Under the pieces are notes generated by a model. It was not told the DNA's origin, made no database searches, and worked only from the letters and a program-made list of their open reading frames with translations. From contig JADNRZ010000002.1 in the NCBI GenBank assembly GCA_015501605.1, positions 1,922,001 through 1,986,000 on the forward strand: 64,000 nucleotides of DNA. Direction: 5' to 3'. Positions 21,357-43,182 of this stretch are shown here, in pieces. The translations under genes and the position numbers were made by a program. Source of the stretch: Panaeolus papilionaceus (lineage: Eukaryota > Basidiomycota > Agaricomycetes > Agaricales). Position 1 is the stretch's first letter. Each line of letters opens with the position of its first letter.

Positions 21357-23738
21357 CTATGTCCGAAAGTGGCGTTGATATGAGACTACCAGAGAAGCTA
21401 TTTGGTGGTAGATACGAATGCGGTCGCGTTTCCTCAATGCTGCACCACTCCCCATCTTCCCATCAATAGTCCTAAACGACTCAATTAGCGCAGCGAGATT
21501 GGCATTCCTTAGATCCTCTGGAAAGACCGCGATGGACTTCCATAAAGTAATAAGCATCAGGCGGGCGATTTTGTATGCACCAACAGCGTAATACGCGCTA
21601 ACAAGAGCATCGATAGCTGCCACATCTGGCTGGACTTCTGCGTCGAGCATACGTTGGAATGTTTTGGAGGCTGATACAGGATCATGGCGGCGAGCGTAAG
21701 AGGCAATGATACTGGTGTACATTTCAACCGTGGGTGTAACACCAGACTTCTCAGCGGACCGCAGGATAAGCAGTGCGGACTTGAAATCGCCTTTACGGGC
21801 ATATCCGTCTATCATGGCAGAATAATGGTAACGGTTAGGGCGAATACCACGAGCCAGCAGAGTCTGAAATATGGATTGGGCCGAATCCATGTCCGAGTCC
21901 AAGGCATCCAGTCGCAGACGAAGGAACAGCATTACAGCGTCGCTCTTCATGCCACGTTCGTTCAAGCTTTGTAAAAACGGTTGCAAAAGCTTGCGGTAAG
22001 AAGGTTGATCTTGAACCGTGATACCGGCAGTTGGACTCGAGGAAGGCGATTGTGTTAAAGCCTTTCTACTCATCGCCTTAGAAGGACCACTAGAGAACTT
22101 GGCGGCAAAACTGTCCCAGCCTCGCCCATATTTGATATGCTTATCATAGCTGGCAATTGCGCTGAGGACATGGTGAAGATGACGGATATTGACGGGTATC
22201 GAGGGTGATGTAAGCACTTTGAGGGCATGAACGAGAATGCGAGGGTGAACGGTCTTGCTTTTAATGAAGGACAGCAAGATTTCTACTGTGCGGGAATTTG
22301 GACGGATATGCTTGTGCTCCATGATCTCGAAAACAACCGGAAGCTTATCAGCGTCCCTCCTGCATAATCCTTTCAAAAAAGCATTGAAAAGTTTGATAGA
22401 GGGTGATAGGTGGTCGATGTTCCCCAAAATGCGCCCATAATAATCGACGTCAAGTTTCAATTGCCGGAAACTAGATGCGGTAGTCATGCAACAGATGCGA
22501 GAAAGGAGCATAGTTGCATCGTCATCTTGACCAGCTATGAAATAAGCGTTAATGAGAGAGGCGATAAATGCCTCTGATGGCGCAACGTCTGTAACGAGGG
22601 TGTCTTCTCCCAACTGAATAGCATCCTTGGATCCAGAATTCGCGACGAGGAGGTTCATAAATAATGATGTTGTGGTAGAGTCTGGGTCAACCAAACGTTG
22701 ATGGTGCATAGTTGAATGACGTGCTTGAGATGAAGGGATGTCACATGGATAGAGTGAAAGGACGAGAGAGCGAAACCGTTGCACAGACGTATCATTGAAA
22801 TAGTCGAGAAGTTGAAGAGTAGCCGCGTAATCGGCGGAGTCAAGGGTCATTTGAATTAAACTGTTCAGAACCCCCACTGCAGCAGGACGGTCGAGCGAAG
22901 GAAGAGTATCGAGGGTGGCTTGAAGTAAGTCTGGATTTAACCCAAAATCACGATAGTGCTGGACAATGAGGGAATGAAGCTCGGGGGTCATTGGGATTCC
23001 CGCCTGTTGCATCGATTGTAGTAGGTGTTTTGCCCTATGCATATCGGTATTTCGCAGACAACCTGAGATGAGGATATGGTAGGTGCGCTGGTTAGGTATT
23101 TGTTTAGCTTGCTCGAATTCGCCAAGCACCCCATACGCGATTCGATACTCTTGAAGTTCAATCAAAGAGCGAGCGCGCCAATTCAACAACCTGGTTGTCA
23201 GATGTGCGGATGCATGCGAAGCTACCTCAACGACACCTAAAATGACATCCCAACGCTTCCCTGGTGCGAGCCTGTAGCAGAGGAATTCGTACATGGAAGG
23301 TTTGAGCGTAGAACCAGCCTGAACTGCGATGTCTAGGCCATTGAGCAAAAGATGAGGGGTGCTAGATTGAATGAGGGAATCCAAGGCTGCTTTGAGTTGG
23401 GTAACATCAAGGAAGAGAGAAGACAAGTAGCTGGAGCCCCGGATTTGGCCTAAAATTTTGGGTCTCGAGGCCGACACCGACCAACTATAGCAAATTTTTT
23501 GAAAGGAATTGTGAGTGCTCAAGGGGTCCACAGTGGCAGTGGTCATATCCTTCCGTACAACTGCAGCGGTTTCGTACAGACGGACGGGGAGGGTGTTCCG
23601 GTTGGTCACGAATGAAACTGTGCGTCGTTCATGATTCAAATGTCGTCGAAAGAAAGACCATGTCGCCAACTGTTGCTCGAGATACGGCCTCTTAGTTCTG
23701 ATGCACCTCTGGAGCATGGACAACCGAAGAAAGTCCAA
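21357..23738 (-). CDS. Pentatricopeptide repeat protein, probably mitochondrial
   Basis: This is an intronless 793-residue ORF. The N-terminus (MDFLRLSMLQRCIRTKRPYL) is basic and resembles a mitochondrial presequence. Many degenerate 35-residue helical repeats are visible, for example QRTYHILISGCLRNTDMHRA, RPNRYHYSAMIDGYARKGD and TPTVEMYTSIIASYARRHD. The last are classic PPR repeats near residues 640-720. PPR proteins bind organellar RNA and help its processing or translation; the specific target is unknown. The lack of introns contrasts with every neighbour, and intronless PPR genes are common in fungi. It is divergent from the SLC35F5-like transporter (387 bp between starts). Confidence 0.88.
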   Translation of the reverse strand: MDFLRLSMLQRCIRTKRPYLEQQLATWSFFRRHLNHERRTVSFVTNRNTLPVRLYETAAVVRKDMTTATVDPLSTHNSFQKICYSWSVSASRPKILGQIRGSSYLSSLFLDVTQLKAALDSLIQSSTPHLLLNGLDIAVQAGSTLKPSMYEFLCYRLAPGKRWDVILGVVEVASHASAHLTTRLLNWRARSLIELQEYRIAYGVLGEFEQAKQIPNQRTYHILISGCLRNTDMHRAKHLLQSMQQAGIPMTPELHSLIVQHYRDFGLNPDLLQATLDTLPSLDRPAAVGVLNSLIQMTLDSADYAATLQLLDYFNDTSVQRFRSLVLSLYPCDIPSSQARHSTMHHQRLVDPDSTTTSLFMNLLVANSGSKDAIQLGEDTLVTDVAPSEAFIASLINAYFIAGQDDDATMLLSRICCMTTASSFRQLKLDVDYYGRILGNIDHLSPSIKLFNAFLKGLCRRDADKLPVVFEIMEHKHIRPNSRTVEILLSFIKSKTVHPRILVHALKVLTSPSIPVNIRHLHHVLSAIASYDKHIKYGRGWDSFAAKFSSGPSKAMSRKALTQSPSSSPTAGITVQDQPSYRKLLQPFLQSLNERGMKSDAVMLFLRLRLDALDSDMDSAQSIFQTLLARGIRPNRYHYSAMIDGYARKGDFKSALLILRSAEKSGVTPTVEMYTSIIASYARRHDPVSASKTFQRMLDAEVQPDVAAIDALVSAYYAVGAYKIARLMLITLWKSIAVFPEDLRNANLAALIESFRTIDGKMGSGAALRKRDRIRIYHQIASLVVSYQRHFRT

Positions 23739-24125
23739 CTCAAGTAGTACTCCTTAAAGGGCCTTTTCCAGTCTGTGTGTGGTAACATTATAAACCTTTT
23801 TTCTCATTTTTTATATAAATAAATAAATTACGAACCTTCAGGATAAATTAAAACGCTATGATGCATATAACATGAGGAGACCAGCCAACAAATGATTGTA
23901 AGCTGTTCAAACTCGAAAGACTGCTAAAATAAGAGATAAAAAATGAGAAACAAAATTGAGACCTGAAAATGGGATTCCCACGATATTGACACCATTAAGA
24001 GCAAAGACAGAAGCGTGACTCGGATGAGCACAATTTCCTTAAAAGTCCTTATGCCACTATCATCGGTCATATAAACTCTTCAAAGCTCGGCTTAGAAGAG
24101 GATTACTGTTGAAATAAGGACACGT
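23739..24125. promoter_or_regulatory. Divergent promoter region of the PPR gene and the SLC35F5-like gene
   Basis: Non-coding, AT-rich, 387 bp. A run of TAAATAAATAAATTA sits near 23815-23831, about 85 bp upstream of the PPR start. No gene is seen. Confidence 0.45.
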
Positions 24126-25778
24126 ATGAGAAGTAATTCTTCAATTTCAACAAACAACCACGACATAGAAATGGATATCATCGACGATCACCGTAATGCC
24201 TCTGGACCGTCTTCTGCTAAACGACCTGGAAAACTATATTCTTGCCTAAACTCCTATAATACTGATTATGCACTTGGAATTGTACTTCTACTGCTCGTTG
24301 TTTTACTTTGGACTTCTTCCAACTTTCTGACTCAGGTAAAGTCCTCCCTTAACTTGTACCTGGTGTGTATAAACTGTTACCCAGGATCTTTATGAAGGCG
24401 GATACGACAAACCATTTCTGTAAGAGTCACGACCGAAGTCGAGATATATATTTACACCCTTGGATGAAAGCGTTACATATATGAACACTAGTGCCTTCTC
24501 TCTCTATCTCGTCCCGTTCCTCGTCCGCCGATGGTGGTTGAAGGACACGAAACCAGAGACTCATGAAAGGTGCGCCAGCTCTTTGTCTCCTTATCGTACA
24601 CCACTCAGTTATATTGACTGCTCAGATCATCTGTGCCTTACCAAGCGTTGTCGAATATTGACGACGACGATGCTCCTCATGTGTGTCTCGAAAATAGACC
24701 GAGTAACATTCTTGAACTAAATTGGCCCTTTGGACTAGACTGCCCCCTTCCCATCCTCGTCAACAACCATTGAGCACCAGTACTCCCCAGGCTCTGAATT
24801 ACCGCCATTGACTGTTGGTGAAACAGCCAACCTGGCATTTGCTTTCTGTCTTTTGTGGTTTATCGCCAATTGGTCTGTGAATGCAGCTTTGGGTTATACT
24901 AGTGTCGCGAGTGCCACTATTCTGTCTAGTACCAGCGGTAGGTACCACTTTTTGCCTACTTTAATATCACTCAAAAAAAATATTACTCTGTTAGGGTTTT
25001 TCACGCTCACCATTGGTCGCATTTTTCGTGTGGAGAAGCTTACTGTCATTAAAATAATGGCCGTCCTGATCAGGTAGCTCCAACTTATAGCACTGTCCAT
25101 TATTCGCTCCCATGTAAATATACTCACATCTTTCCCCCAGCTTCTCCGGCGTCATGTTGGTTTCATTGTCTGATGCAGAAACCAAAAAGCTTTCGGGCCC
25201 AGCCTCCCACCCAAAACTCGAGCTGGCCACCATCGGTTCTAGGGCAACGTTTGGCGACATCCTGGCATTGATATCAGCGCTGTTCTATGCGTTGTATGTC
25301 ATTCTCCTCAAAGTTCGGATCAAGTCTGAGTCTCGCGTTGACATGCAACTCTTCTTCGGATTCGTCGGCCTCTTCAATATATCGTCCTTATGGCCAATTG
25401 GCGTTGTTCTTCACTTCACCAAAGGAGAAGTATTTGAATGGCCTTCTAATCCGAAAGCTATGTATGCTATTCTCATAAACGTGGGTTTCAGTATTGATGT
25501 CCATCGCATGACACTTATGCTTGATGCAGATGTTTATCACTCTATCCAGCGACTATTTATACGTTCTGGCTATGTTGAAGACCACCCCATTGGTTGTGAC
25601 CATTGGGTTGAGTTTGACAATACCCTTTGCAGTGGCAGGTGACTTCCTCCGTCAACGACCAACGCATATCGAAGTTATTATCGGAGCACTCTTGGTAATT
25701 GCAGGGTTTGTGGCCATCGGGTTAGAGCAGCCTGACTACGAATCTGGTAGGGTGGATCGTCAGGAAAATCATGTTTGA
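24126..25778 (+). CDS. SLC35F5/YML018C-like drug/metabolite transporter
   Basis: Ten-TM DMT-superfamily protein. After a soluble N-terminus the first TM is followed by the family block LWTSSNFLTQDLYEGGYDKP and VTYMNTSAFSLYLVP. NWSVNAALGYTSVASATILS, GFFTLTIGRIFRVEKLTVIK, and the EamA-like second half GDILALISALFYALYVILLK with LKTTPLVVTIGLSLTIPFAV follow. These blocks match SLC35F5 and yeast YML018C (vacuolar/Golgi membrane, substrate uncertain). Introns are short; one of 45 nt (GTAACA...GGACTAG) lies near 24697-24741. The last exon starts after a GTGGGT...GATGCAG intron. The C-terminus (R-V-D-R-Q-E-N-H-V) overlaps the 3' end of the opposite XRCC2-like gene by 101 bp. Confidence 0.9.
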
Positions 25779-26767
25779 AGATATCATCATCACTATACCC
25801 ACTCTGCTGTAATACGATACCTTCATTTGTAATATTCATATTGAACTTTTTGACAGAATTGTCGGCCTGATAGATGATACCCTTAATACCTCTTCCATCT
25901 GACTGGCCCAAGTTTACGTGTCGGGTAATGGGCAGGCGACATAGGTGGGGAGGTAGGAACTGCTGTAGGGCGTTTTGAGAATTAGGCGCCCGAGGAATGT
26001 TTGAAGTGTCTATCAGCATGTTGCTGTTGCCATGTATGAGACCCCAATGCGTAAGGACAACTGTGTAACCCCGGGTTGTACGTGTGTCATGGATAACATC
26101 ACCCAGTGCATGGTATGGAGTAGGTATTATTGCTGCTGGGCTGATGGAATGAAGCTGTTCGCCTTTGAATCGATCCGACCAATAGTATGCGTCAACTGAG
26201 TGAATACCTACTAAGCCGATCTCCGAGTCAGGAAATCTAGTCGCATGATAGAGAGAGACGCTGGCGAGGGACAATGTCAAGTGTTCCGTCGAAGTGGGTT
26301 TGAACACGTGGATATTTTCAAGGCATTTCCCTAGGATTCCCTGTATAATTGGCTGAGGGAGGCATTGCAATCGATGTAGCAATATGTCGCGTAGCCTGGG
26401 TATACAAAACCGTCCGTCCATATCGTAGATAAGGACGACCTTGTTCCAACCACCCCCAGCTGCGTTTCGGGGCAACAGACATGTAGCAATGACGTAGTAA
26501 AGGAGATGAGTTTTTCCTGTGGAAGGACCCCCTTGTATGTGAACAACATCGCCGGGGCAAACGGTTCCTAATATTGAAGAACCAAGCGATTTTGCTACAG
26601 CGTGAAAGTGAGTGCGAAAGCCTGATTTATTTGTCCAGTAAAGAACTTGCAATGATCATTGGAATAACTCAAAAGCTATTCGAAAAAAAAAGTGAGCATC
26701 ACTCCCATTTGGAATGTGTGTTTTTGTTACCTGTTGTAGAGTTTGTGAGTGTATCTGTTGAAGCATG
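25678..26767 (-). CDS. XRCC2-like RecA-fold DNA repair protein
   Basis: A RAD51-paralogue ATPase. The Walker A motif reads GGPSTGKTHLLYYVIATCLL, very close to XRCC2-type GPEGTGKTEMLYH. The next strand KVVLIYDMDGRFCIPRL corresponds to the region after Walker A, and IGLVGIHSVDAYYWSDR is the hydrophobic strand at the Walker B position. XRCC2 works in the BCDX2 complex in homologous recombination. The first exon is uncertain. The best fit is ATG at 26767, donor A|GTGATG near 26703, and acceptor GCAAG or ATCAG before the G-F-R-T-H-F block. The large exon continues to the stop at 25678, running antisense into the transporter's last exon. Rad55/Rad57 or another paralogue is the alternative identity. 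Confidence 0.75.
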
Positions 26768-26951
26768 AACAAATACAGTAATCACATTGGATGCATAGGT
26801 AGACTTATGTACACAATGTTAATCTTACTAAATATCAACAAGAACCAGGTTAACCGGTCTCTATGATACAGTCACATTCTCAGTTGTTTGAATTTATACA
26901 CCGTACAGACTTCATTGTTCATTGACTGTTGATACTGGATTTCTATTTGCA

Positions 26952-32465
<5,514 letters not shown>

Positions 32466-32898
32466 CGTGGATGCTCAAACGCAAAAAAAGGCTAGTTCTA
32501 AGCTTGAAAGTTTCGAGAGAAAAAGTCCAAGGACTGACTGAACAAGTAAACAGCAGGAAAGGGCAATTACTGGAACAAGACTTGAAGTAAAGCTGAAGAG
32601 CAACTTCCGTGAAGTAGGTCATATTGCTCTGCATCTTATCTTATCGAAGAAGGATCTTCATAAAGAGGAACAAACCGTACAAAGATTTTTTTATTATACT
32701 CGTACCAAAAATACTCGGAATAGAATACAAGTGACAATTACTACTGTAGGGGTGGCGAGGAAGTAAAACGAGATCTACCAAAATGTTCACAAAATATATC
32801 ATATTATACACAAGACAAATCAAATGGAGGGAATGTTGGGGGACATGGCCCAACAGGAACGTGGGATTAATAGTGGCGTTATGTCTAAGTATCCAATC
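32466..32898. other. Intergenic region upstream of the DHX29-like gene and 3' of INO80
   Basis: No gene is supported. The left part is the 5' flank of the DHX29-like gene; the AT-rich right part, near 32690-32820, is probably the 3' UTR of INO80. Confidence 0.5.
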
Positions 32899-38392
<5,494 letters not shown>

Positions 38393-38399
38393 ATTTGAG

Positions 38400-38475
38400 T
38401 GTTTGTGAAGGAAAGAACAAGAAAAGAAAAAAGAAAAAAATGAAGAAGGAAAAAACAGAAAAAAAAAGAGGATAG
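38400..38475 (-). promoter_or_regulatory. Pyrimidine-rich tract just upstream of INO80 start
   Basis: Nearly pure A/G on the plus strand, so CT-rich on the INO80 coding strand, within 85 bp of the ATG. It is probably the 5' leader or initiator region, inferred from composition and position. Confidence 0.4.
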
Positions 38476-38675
38476 CTGGGAAATAAATCAAGTTGAAGGT
38501 GACAAGACAAGAAACGAGTTTGATTTGTATTCAAATCATCCTTTACTCTTTTTTACATTCACCCTCTCTCGTAAACTCGAAAAGGAAACATCTCTCTTCC
38601 AAATTAAAAATCATAAATATGGTCTGGTATATAATAACTATGCAGTGTCACACATCCTACTACTTACTACGACTA

Positions 38676-40919
38676 CTAATTGTCAGGATTCAACATTAAT
38701 TCAGGTCGTACTTTCTCATCAAATTCTTCTGGCTTTAAGAATCCAAGCGCAACTGTTGCCTCCTTCAATGTTGTTCCTTCTTTGTGCGCCTTCTTCGCAC
38801 ACTTAGCCACATCTGGAAAATGACCATCGTCAATGGTATTCACATAATTTAAAACCCGCATTGAACTCACTGTCGTAGCCCAGAACGCCGTTGAGGATAG
38901 TTGCTAGCATCAGCGACTCGTGTAATAGTTTGTTGATTTGCCTCTCATTCGCCTGAATGCCAACAACACAGTTCTTGGTGAATGACCGAGAACCTTTGCA
39001 CGTCCCAGAGTCAGTTGACATCACAGAGGTAGGCCAATCGTTCCCTTACCATCACTGAGCAAACGAATGCTCTGTAACACATTTTTGGCAATCACAGGTT
39101 TAAAGACGTTCAACTGCAATACATCATCAAAAATCATCATTCCACATTCTTTGGATAAAGTGGGGAGCAAACAAACCTCGAATTGTCCACTAGCACCTGC
39201 AACGCTCACTGTCGTTTGATTGCCCATCACTTGCGCAGCGATCATAGTCATCGCCTCACATTGGGTAGGGTTGACTTTACCAGGCATAATACTACTGCCT
39301 GGTTCATTTTCAGGCAGGCTAAGCTCCCCAAGGCCACATCGGGGTCCAGAAGCAAGATAGCGAATATCGTTCGCGATTTTCATCAAAGAGCAGGCCAACA
39401 CGTTGAGAGCACCGTGTGCTTCTACAAGTGCATCATGAGATGCAAGTGCCTCAAACTAATTATAGCAAGTTATTTGAGCAAACTGGTTTACGAAACAATT
39501 AAGAAAATATCAAAACATGCCTTGTTTGGTGCCGTCACAAATGAGAGGCCAGTCAGCTTGGAGATTTCCTCAGCAATCTTGACATCCCAACCCTTTTTCG
39601 TGTTCAATCCCTAAGGCGGTTTTGTGACGTCATCAGATACTACTGAGGCCTGTGTTGCGAATGGCTCACCGTTCCGACAGCAGTACCACCTTGAGCGAGG
39701 GAGCTAACTCTTGGTAGTGTAGCTTTTACTCGCTCGATTCCGTTCGTCAATTGCTGCACATATCCGCTGAACTCTTGCCCGAGTGTCAGAGGGGTGGCGT
39801 CCTGAGCAATATTACTTGTCAGACAAGAATGCCTAACCAAGAAATGCTCTACCTACCTGCAGGTGAGTGCGACCGATTTTGATAATGTGCGCAAACTCTT
39901 TAGCCTTTTGGTCAAGCGCATCACGAAGCTCTGTCAACGCAGGCAGGAGTGAGTTGTTCAATTCGACGGCTACAGCAACATGCATAGCTGTTGGGAATCT
40001 AGGTAGCAAATGTTATTTATAGCCAAGTTGAAACGGAAAGTTTACCGACGTGTCATTACTACTCTGACTTCTGTTGACATGGTCATTGGGATGAACTGGT
40101 GATTTCGATCCAAGCTGGCCACCGAGCAGCTCGATTGCCCTGTTGGAAATAACCTACAACAGGTGAGCATATTTTGTAACGTACTCAAAACCTTGATAAA
40201 CTACGCACCTCATTCGCGTTCATGTTCGTTTGTGTTCCGCTACCAGTTTGGAAGACTACAAGAGGGAAATGATCCATGAGTTTGCCAGAGATGACCTGTA
40301 CATGGAGAATAAATAAACTTAAATGAGAAAAGATAATAAAATCAATGAAACGCACATCGTCTGCAGCAGTTTGGATGGCTTGACCAATTTTGGGATCCAT
40401 GCCATGTTCGACATTTACAATGGAGGCAGCTTTTTTGACGACACCGAATGCTTTGATCAAAGGAGCTGGCATACGCTCACTGGGGCCGCCAATGTCAAAA
40501 TTCTGCAGGGACCTGCGATTTGTTTAGCTATGCTTGATGTAGCTGACTGGACAAATTGACCTTTGTGTTTGGGCACCCCAGTATTTGTCGGCGGGGACTT
40601 GGAGGTCACCGAAAGTGTCTCTCTCAACACGATAGGATGATGAATTCTGCTCACGCATCGACATATATTAACATTCAAAGACATTTACACAGGTGCTATA
40701 GGCGTACCATAACGTATGAAGAATATGAGAAAGACCGTGTGCTAGAAACAAGGATCCGTGAACGAGAGACAGCAATTGAGCGTGAAATCTAAGGAAGGCC
40801 AGAATCATGGATTAATCACGTGTAAATGGAGATGTAAAATAATTGAACGACGTCATTTTAAGAGAGAAATAAAAGGAAAAGACACATACAGTAGGAGACA
40901 TGCATAGTCTGGAGGCCAT
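38676..40919 (-). CDS. FUM1: Fumarate hydratase class II, with mitochondrial presequence
   Basis: Converts fumarate and L-malate in the TCA cycle. The fumarase/aspartase signature [17 protein letters not shown] is present, as are [27 protein letters not shown] and [17 protein letters not shown]. The C-terminus ends ELMLNPDN. Spliced exons 1 (40919-40890) and 2 (40788-40708) code [10 protein letters not shown] then [19 protein letters not shown], an Arg/Ser-rich amphipathic presequence. Exon 3 continues [13 protein letters not shown]. Intron 2 ends with two in-frame ATGs (40664 and 40658), which would give M-S-M-R-E-Q directly joined to the mature protein, a candidate cytosolic start. About ten exons. 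Divergent from PEX11 with 445 bp between starts. Confidence 0.95.
40814..40831 (+). repeat. 18-bp direct repeat with CACGTG core, copy 1 (fumarase intron 1)
   Basis: AATCACGTGTAAATGGAG occurs here in intron 1 of fumarase and again, perfectly, at 41248-41265 in front of PEX11. The shared element contains an E-box and may be regulatory (see findings). Confidence 0.85.
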
Positions 40920-40985
40920 TTTGTATATATGAGAGACAGAGAAGCAGAACAGCTGTCGAGCAGCGTATTTAAGGGACGAAACCCT

Positions 40986-41001
40986 AACCAACCAACCAAC
41001 C
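40986..41001. repeat. Tetranucleotide (CCAA)n microsatellite
   Basis: About four tandem CCAA units lie in the 5' region of fumarase, about 70-80 bp upstream of its mitochondrial start codon. Confidence 0.7.
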
Positions 41002-41247
41002 AGCTGCCTTAATTTATTAATTCCCTGCGGATTCTGCCGCCCGATAAGTTCCGAAAGGGGGAGGGGATCACCTTTTATTAATATATAATCATCAAGTACA
41101 TTATCTATAACCTTTATTACATTACTTTGCGAGAAGGAATTGGTTTGTAAAGTTAATGTAACGTGTTTTGTTATGTACAAAACTTGATTTTATAAAAATG
41201 TGAATATGTACTTAAGTGCTGTATTACTATTTCACTTACTGCCCCGC

Positions 41248-41265
41248 AATCACGTGTAAATGGAG
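41248..41265 (+). repeat. 18-bp direct repeat with CACGTG core, copy 2 (PEX11 promoter)
   Basis: Identical to 40814-40831, in the same orientation, ending about 100 bp before the PEX11 start codon. The flanking bases differ, so the identity is confined to the 18 bp. Confidence 0.85.
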
Positions 41266-41364
41266 GAAGAACGGAAGAGTGCAAAGTCTAACGCCGGACC
41301 CCGGTCCACAGCTCATATAACACTATATCCTCCTAGCTTTCAACTCCTCTCAACTTTTTCAATA

Positions 41365-42463
41365 ATGGCTAGCGCAGCTTCACAGGTTATCCTTCATCCA
41401 GCAGTTTCTCAGGGATTGAAGTATGGTGGTACAACTCTTGGTCGTGACAAGGTATGTCATGTCCCTCATTTCATATTTCATCTGCGAAACCATCATCTTG
41501 ACTAACCTTTCAACCACAGCTTTACCGTGCTATTCAATACTTTTCTCGTTTTTATGCATGGTATCTCCTCAACAAAGGTGACAAGGTTGAAGCTGCCCGA
41601 TGGGCTGCTTTGAAGGCCCATTTGGGAACAGCAAGGAAATGTGCGCTTCCCACCTGATATTCGAGACTGGCTGGATATTGAAGCAATCTCAGTGATGCGA
41701 CTCGGAAAGCCACTGGAACATCTCCAGGCTGCCCTTCGCGCTACTCTCTCCGCTGGACCTGTTGAGGAAACTATTACCACTATCGCTCGTCAGGTCGGGT
41801 ACGTTGGATATCTCTCCTACGACGCAATCGTCTGGGTACGCTTTTTTTTATTCTGTTATATTATCCCCTTCTCCAACATACTTTTTATCTCAAGGCACAA
41901 TCCATCAAGCTCATCAACCTCTCGCAAGAAACCGCACAACGTGTAGCCAAACGGGCATTCCAGTTCTGGTTCGCTGGTATTGCTTTCAGTTTGATCCATG
42001 GTGTGTTGAAGGTATGCAGGTAAATGGCCATCGTATAATCAATTATCAACACATCTGCATTGTAGGCAACTCGTTTGAGAAAAGAGGCCAAGCTCTTGAG
42101 GAGGTCCACCTCCCAAGGTGAGAAGGATCTTGGTGAGGCAGCTGCTAAAGAGACAAGATTGAACACAATCCAAGCGTACGTTCATTCTGGAAGACATCTT
42201 GTCTCGCATCTTCTGATAAATGGTGTAATTAGCGCCCGCAAGAGCAACCAGCAACAATTACTCATCGATATTCTTGATGTCTGGATACCCGCTACTGGCG
42301 CTGGCTTGCTCGACATTAACGAAGGGGCTTTGGGTATCTTTGGGTGCGTAACTTGTAAGAGCCGTCTGATACGAACGACAGCTGACCCCTCCTTCCTCCT
42401 AGTCTCATTTCTTCTATTCTGGGCGCAAAAGCTCAATGGATCGCAATCAACGGCAAAAAGTAA
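41365..42463 (+). CDS. PEX11: Peroxisomal membrane protein PEX11
   Basis: PEX11 elongates the peroxisomal membrane and promotes peroxisome proliferation. The start is MASAASQVILHPAVSQGLKY, followed by the conserved block LYRAIQYFSRFYAWYLLNKG, then RKLMRLGKPLEHLQAALRAT, GYVGYLSYDAIVWAQ and a hydrophobic segment FWFAGIAFSLIHGVLK. The C-terminal half includes LIDILDVWIPATGAGLLDIN and a last exon ending I-L-G-A-K-A-Q-W-I-A-I-N-G-K-K. Order and length (about 260 residues) fit Pex11. Introns of about 50-70 nt, for example 41651-41690 (GTGCGC...CTCAG). Regulation may be shared with fumarase through the 18-bp repeat. Confidence 0.93.
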
Positions 42464-42603
42464 AATTGATTTCACCGTTTCTGGTTACTTTTGGAATTTG
42501 TTGTATCTAGTAGTAATAGTTAGTGCGATGAATGAGGAGATGCATTTTAATGGTCTGTTTGCATTATATAAGTTAAAGTCACAGATTTGAAGGACCCTAC
42601 TAT

Positions 42604-42999
42604 TCAGCTATATTTACTTTGAGCCTCTTGTTGCTGCAGATTCCGTAACCGCAAGTATTCTTTCCTCACTTGCTCCATAGGTTCTGGTCCTGTGCTAAAA
42701 TGGTAGGGATGAGTACCATACATTCAAACTACGCAGAACGGTTTGCAAATGTCGAACGGAAAACATACAATCTAACCATGCAGTCTTGCACTACTTTCAA
42801 TTGATCTCTGCATGACCATGCGACAGAAATTGTCCGACCCGATGCGCATGCAGCAAATTCTGTGGGTGTGCATTGGTCAAGATTTGACTCATCATATGTA
42901 GTACGACTTGCCTTTAACCACACCATCACACTCCTTCATGGCATGTGCTTTGGTAGCCTTCAAGAGCGTATCTTCTTCGCGTCGAGACAAAGAGTTCAT
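42604..42999 (-). CDS. CMC1: CMC1: twin CX9C mitochondrial copper/COX assembly factor
   Basis: A small intermembrane-space protein needed for cytochrome oxidase assembly. The start is M-N-S-L-S-R-R-E-E-D-T. Two CX9C motifs are seen: C-D-G-V-V-K-E-F-A-A-C and C-R-D-Q-L-K-V-V-Q-D-C. The tail E-P-M-E-Q-V-R-K-E-Y-L-R-L-R-N is typical of the Cmc1 family. The first CX9C is split by a 52-nt intron (42911-42860) that begins GC and ends AG. Only the GC donor keeps the nine-residue spacing. The second intron (GTATGT...TTTTAG) precedes the last exon, ending Y-S at the TGA of 42606-42604. Divergent from lipoyl synthase, with 183 bp between starts. Confidence 0.9.
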
Positions 43000-43182
43000 G
43001 GTGGTGGAAGTGCTAGAGGCGCTGGACACAAAAATACACAACTGCTACTATTAATTTCCAAATTTGAAGTTAGTTGGTCACCTTCCCCTTATAGCACATA
43101 AACAACTGACAGCAATGAAATAGAGTCATTTATTACTTTCTCCACTATTTCTCTCCTTTTCGCCCATCTTTCGCGATACATC

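Larger units (their letters stand above)
40920..41364. promoter_or_regulatory. Divergent promoter of fumarase and PEX11
   Basis: A 445-bp non-coding interval. It holds a short CCAA tetranucleotide run at about 40986-41001, AT-rich sequence near 41075-41200, the second copy of the 18-bp CACGTG repeat at 41248-41265, and a CT-rich stretch just before the PEX11 ATG. No gene is seen. Confidence 0.55.
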
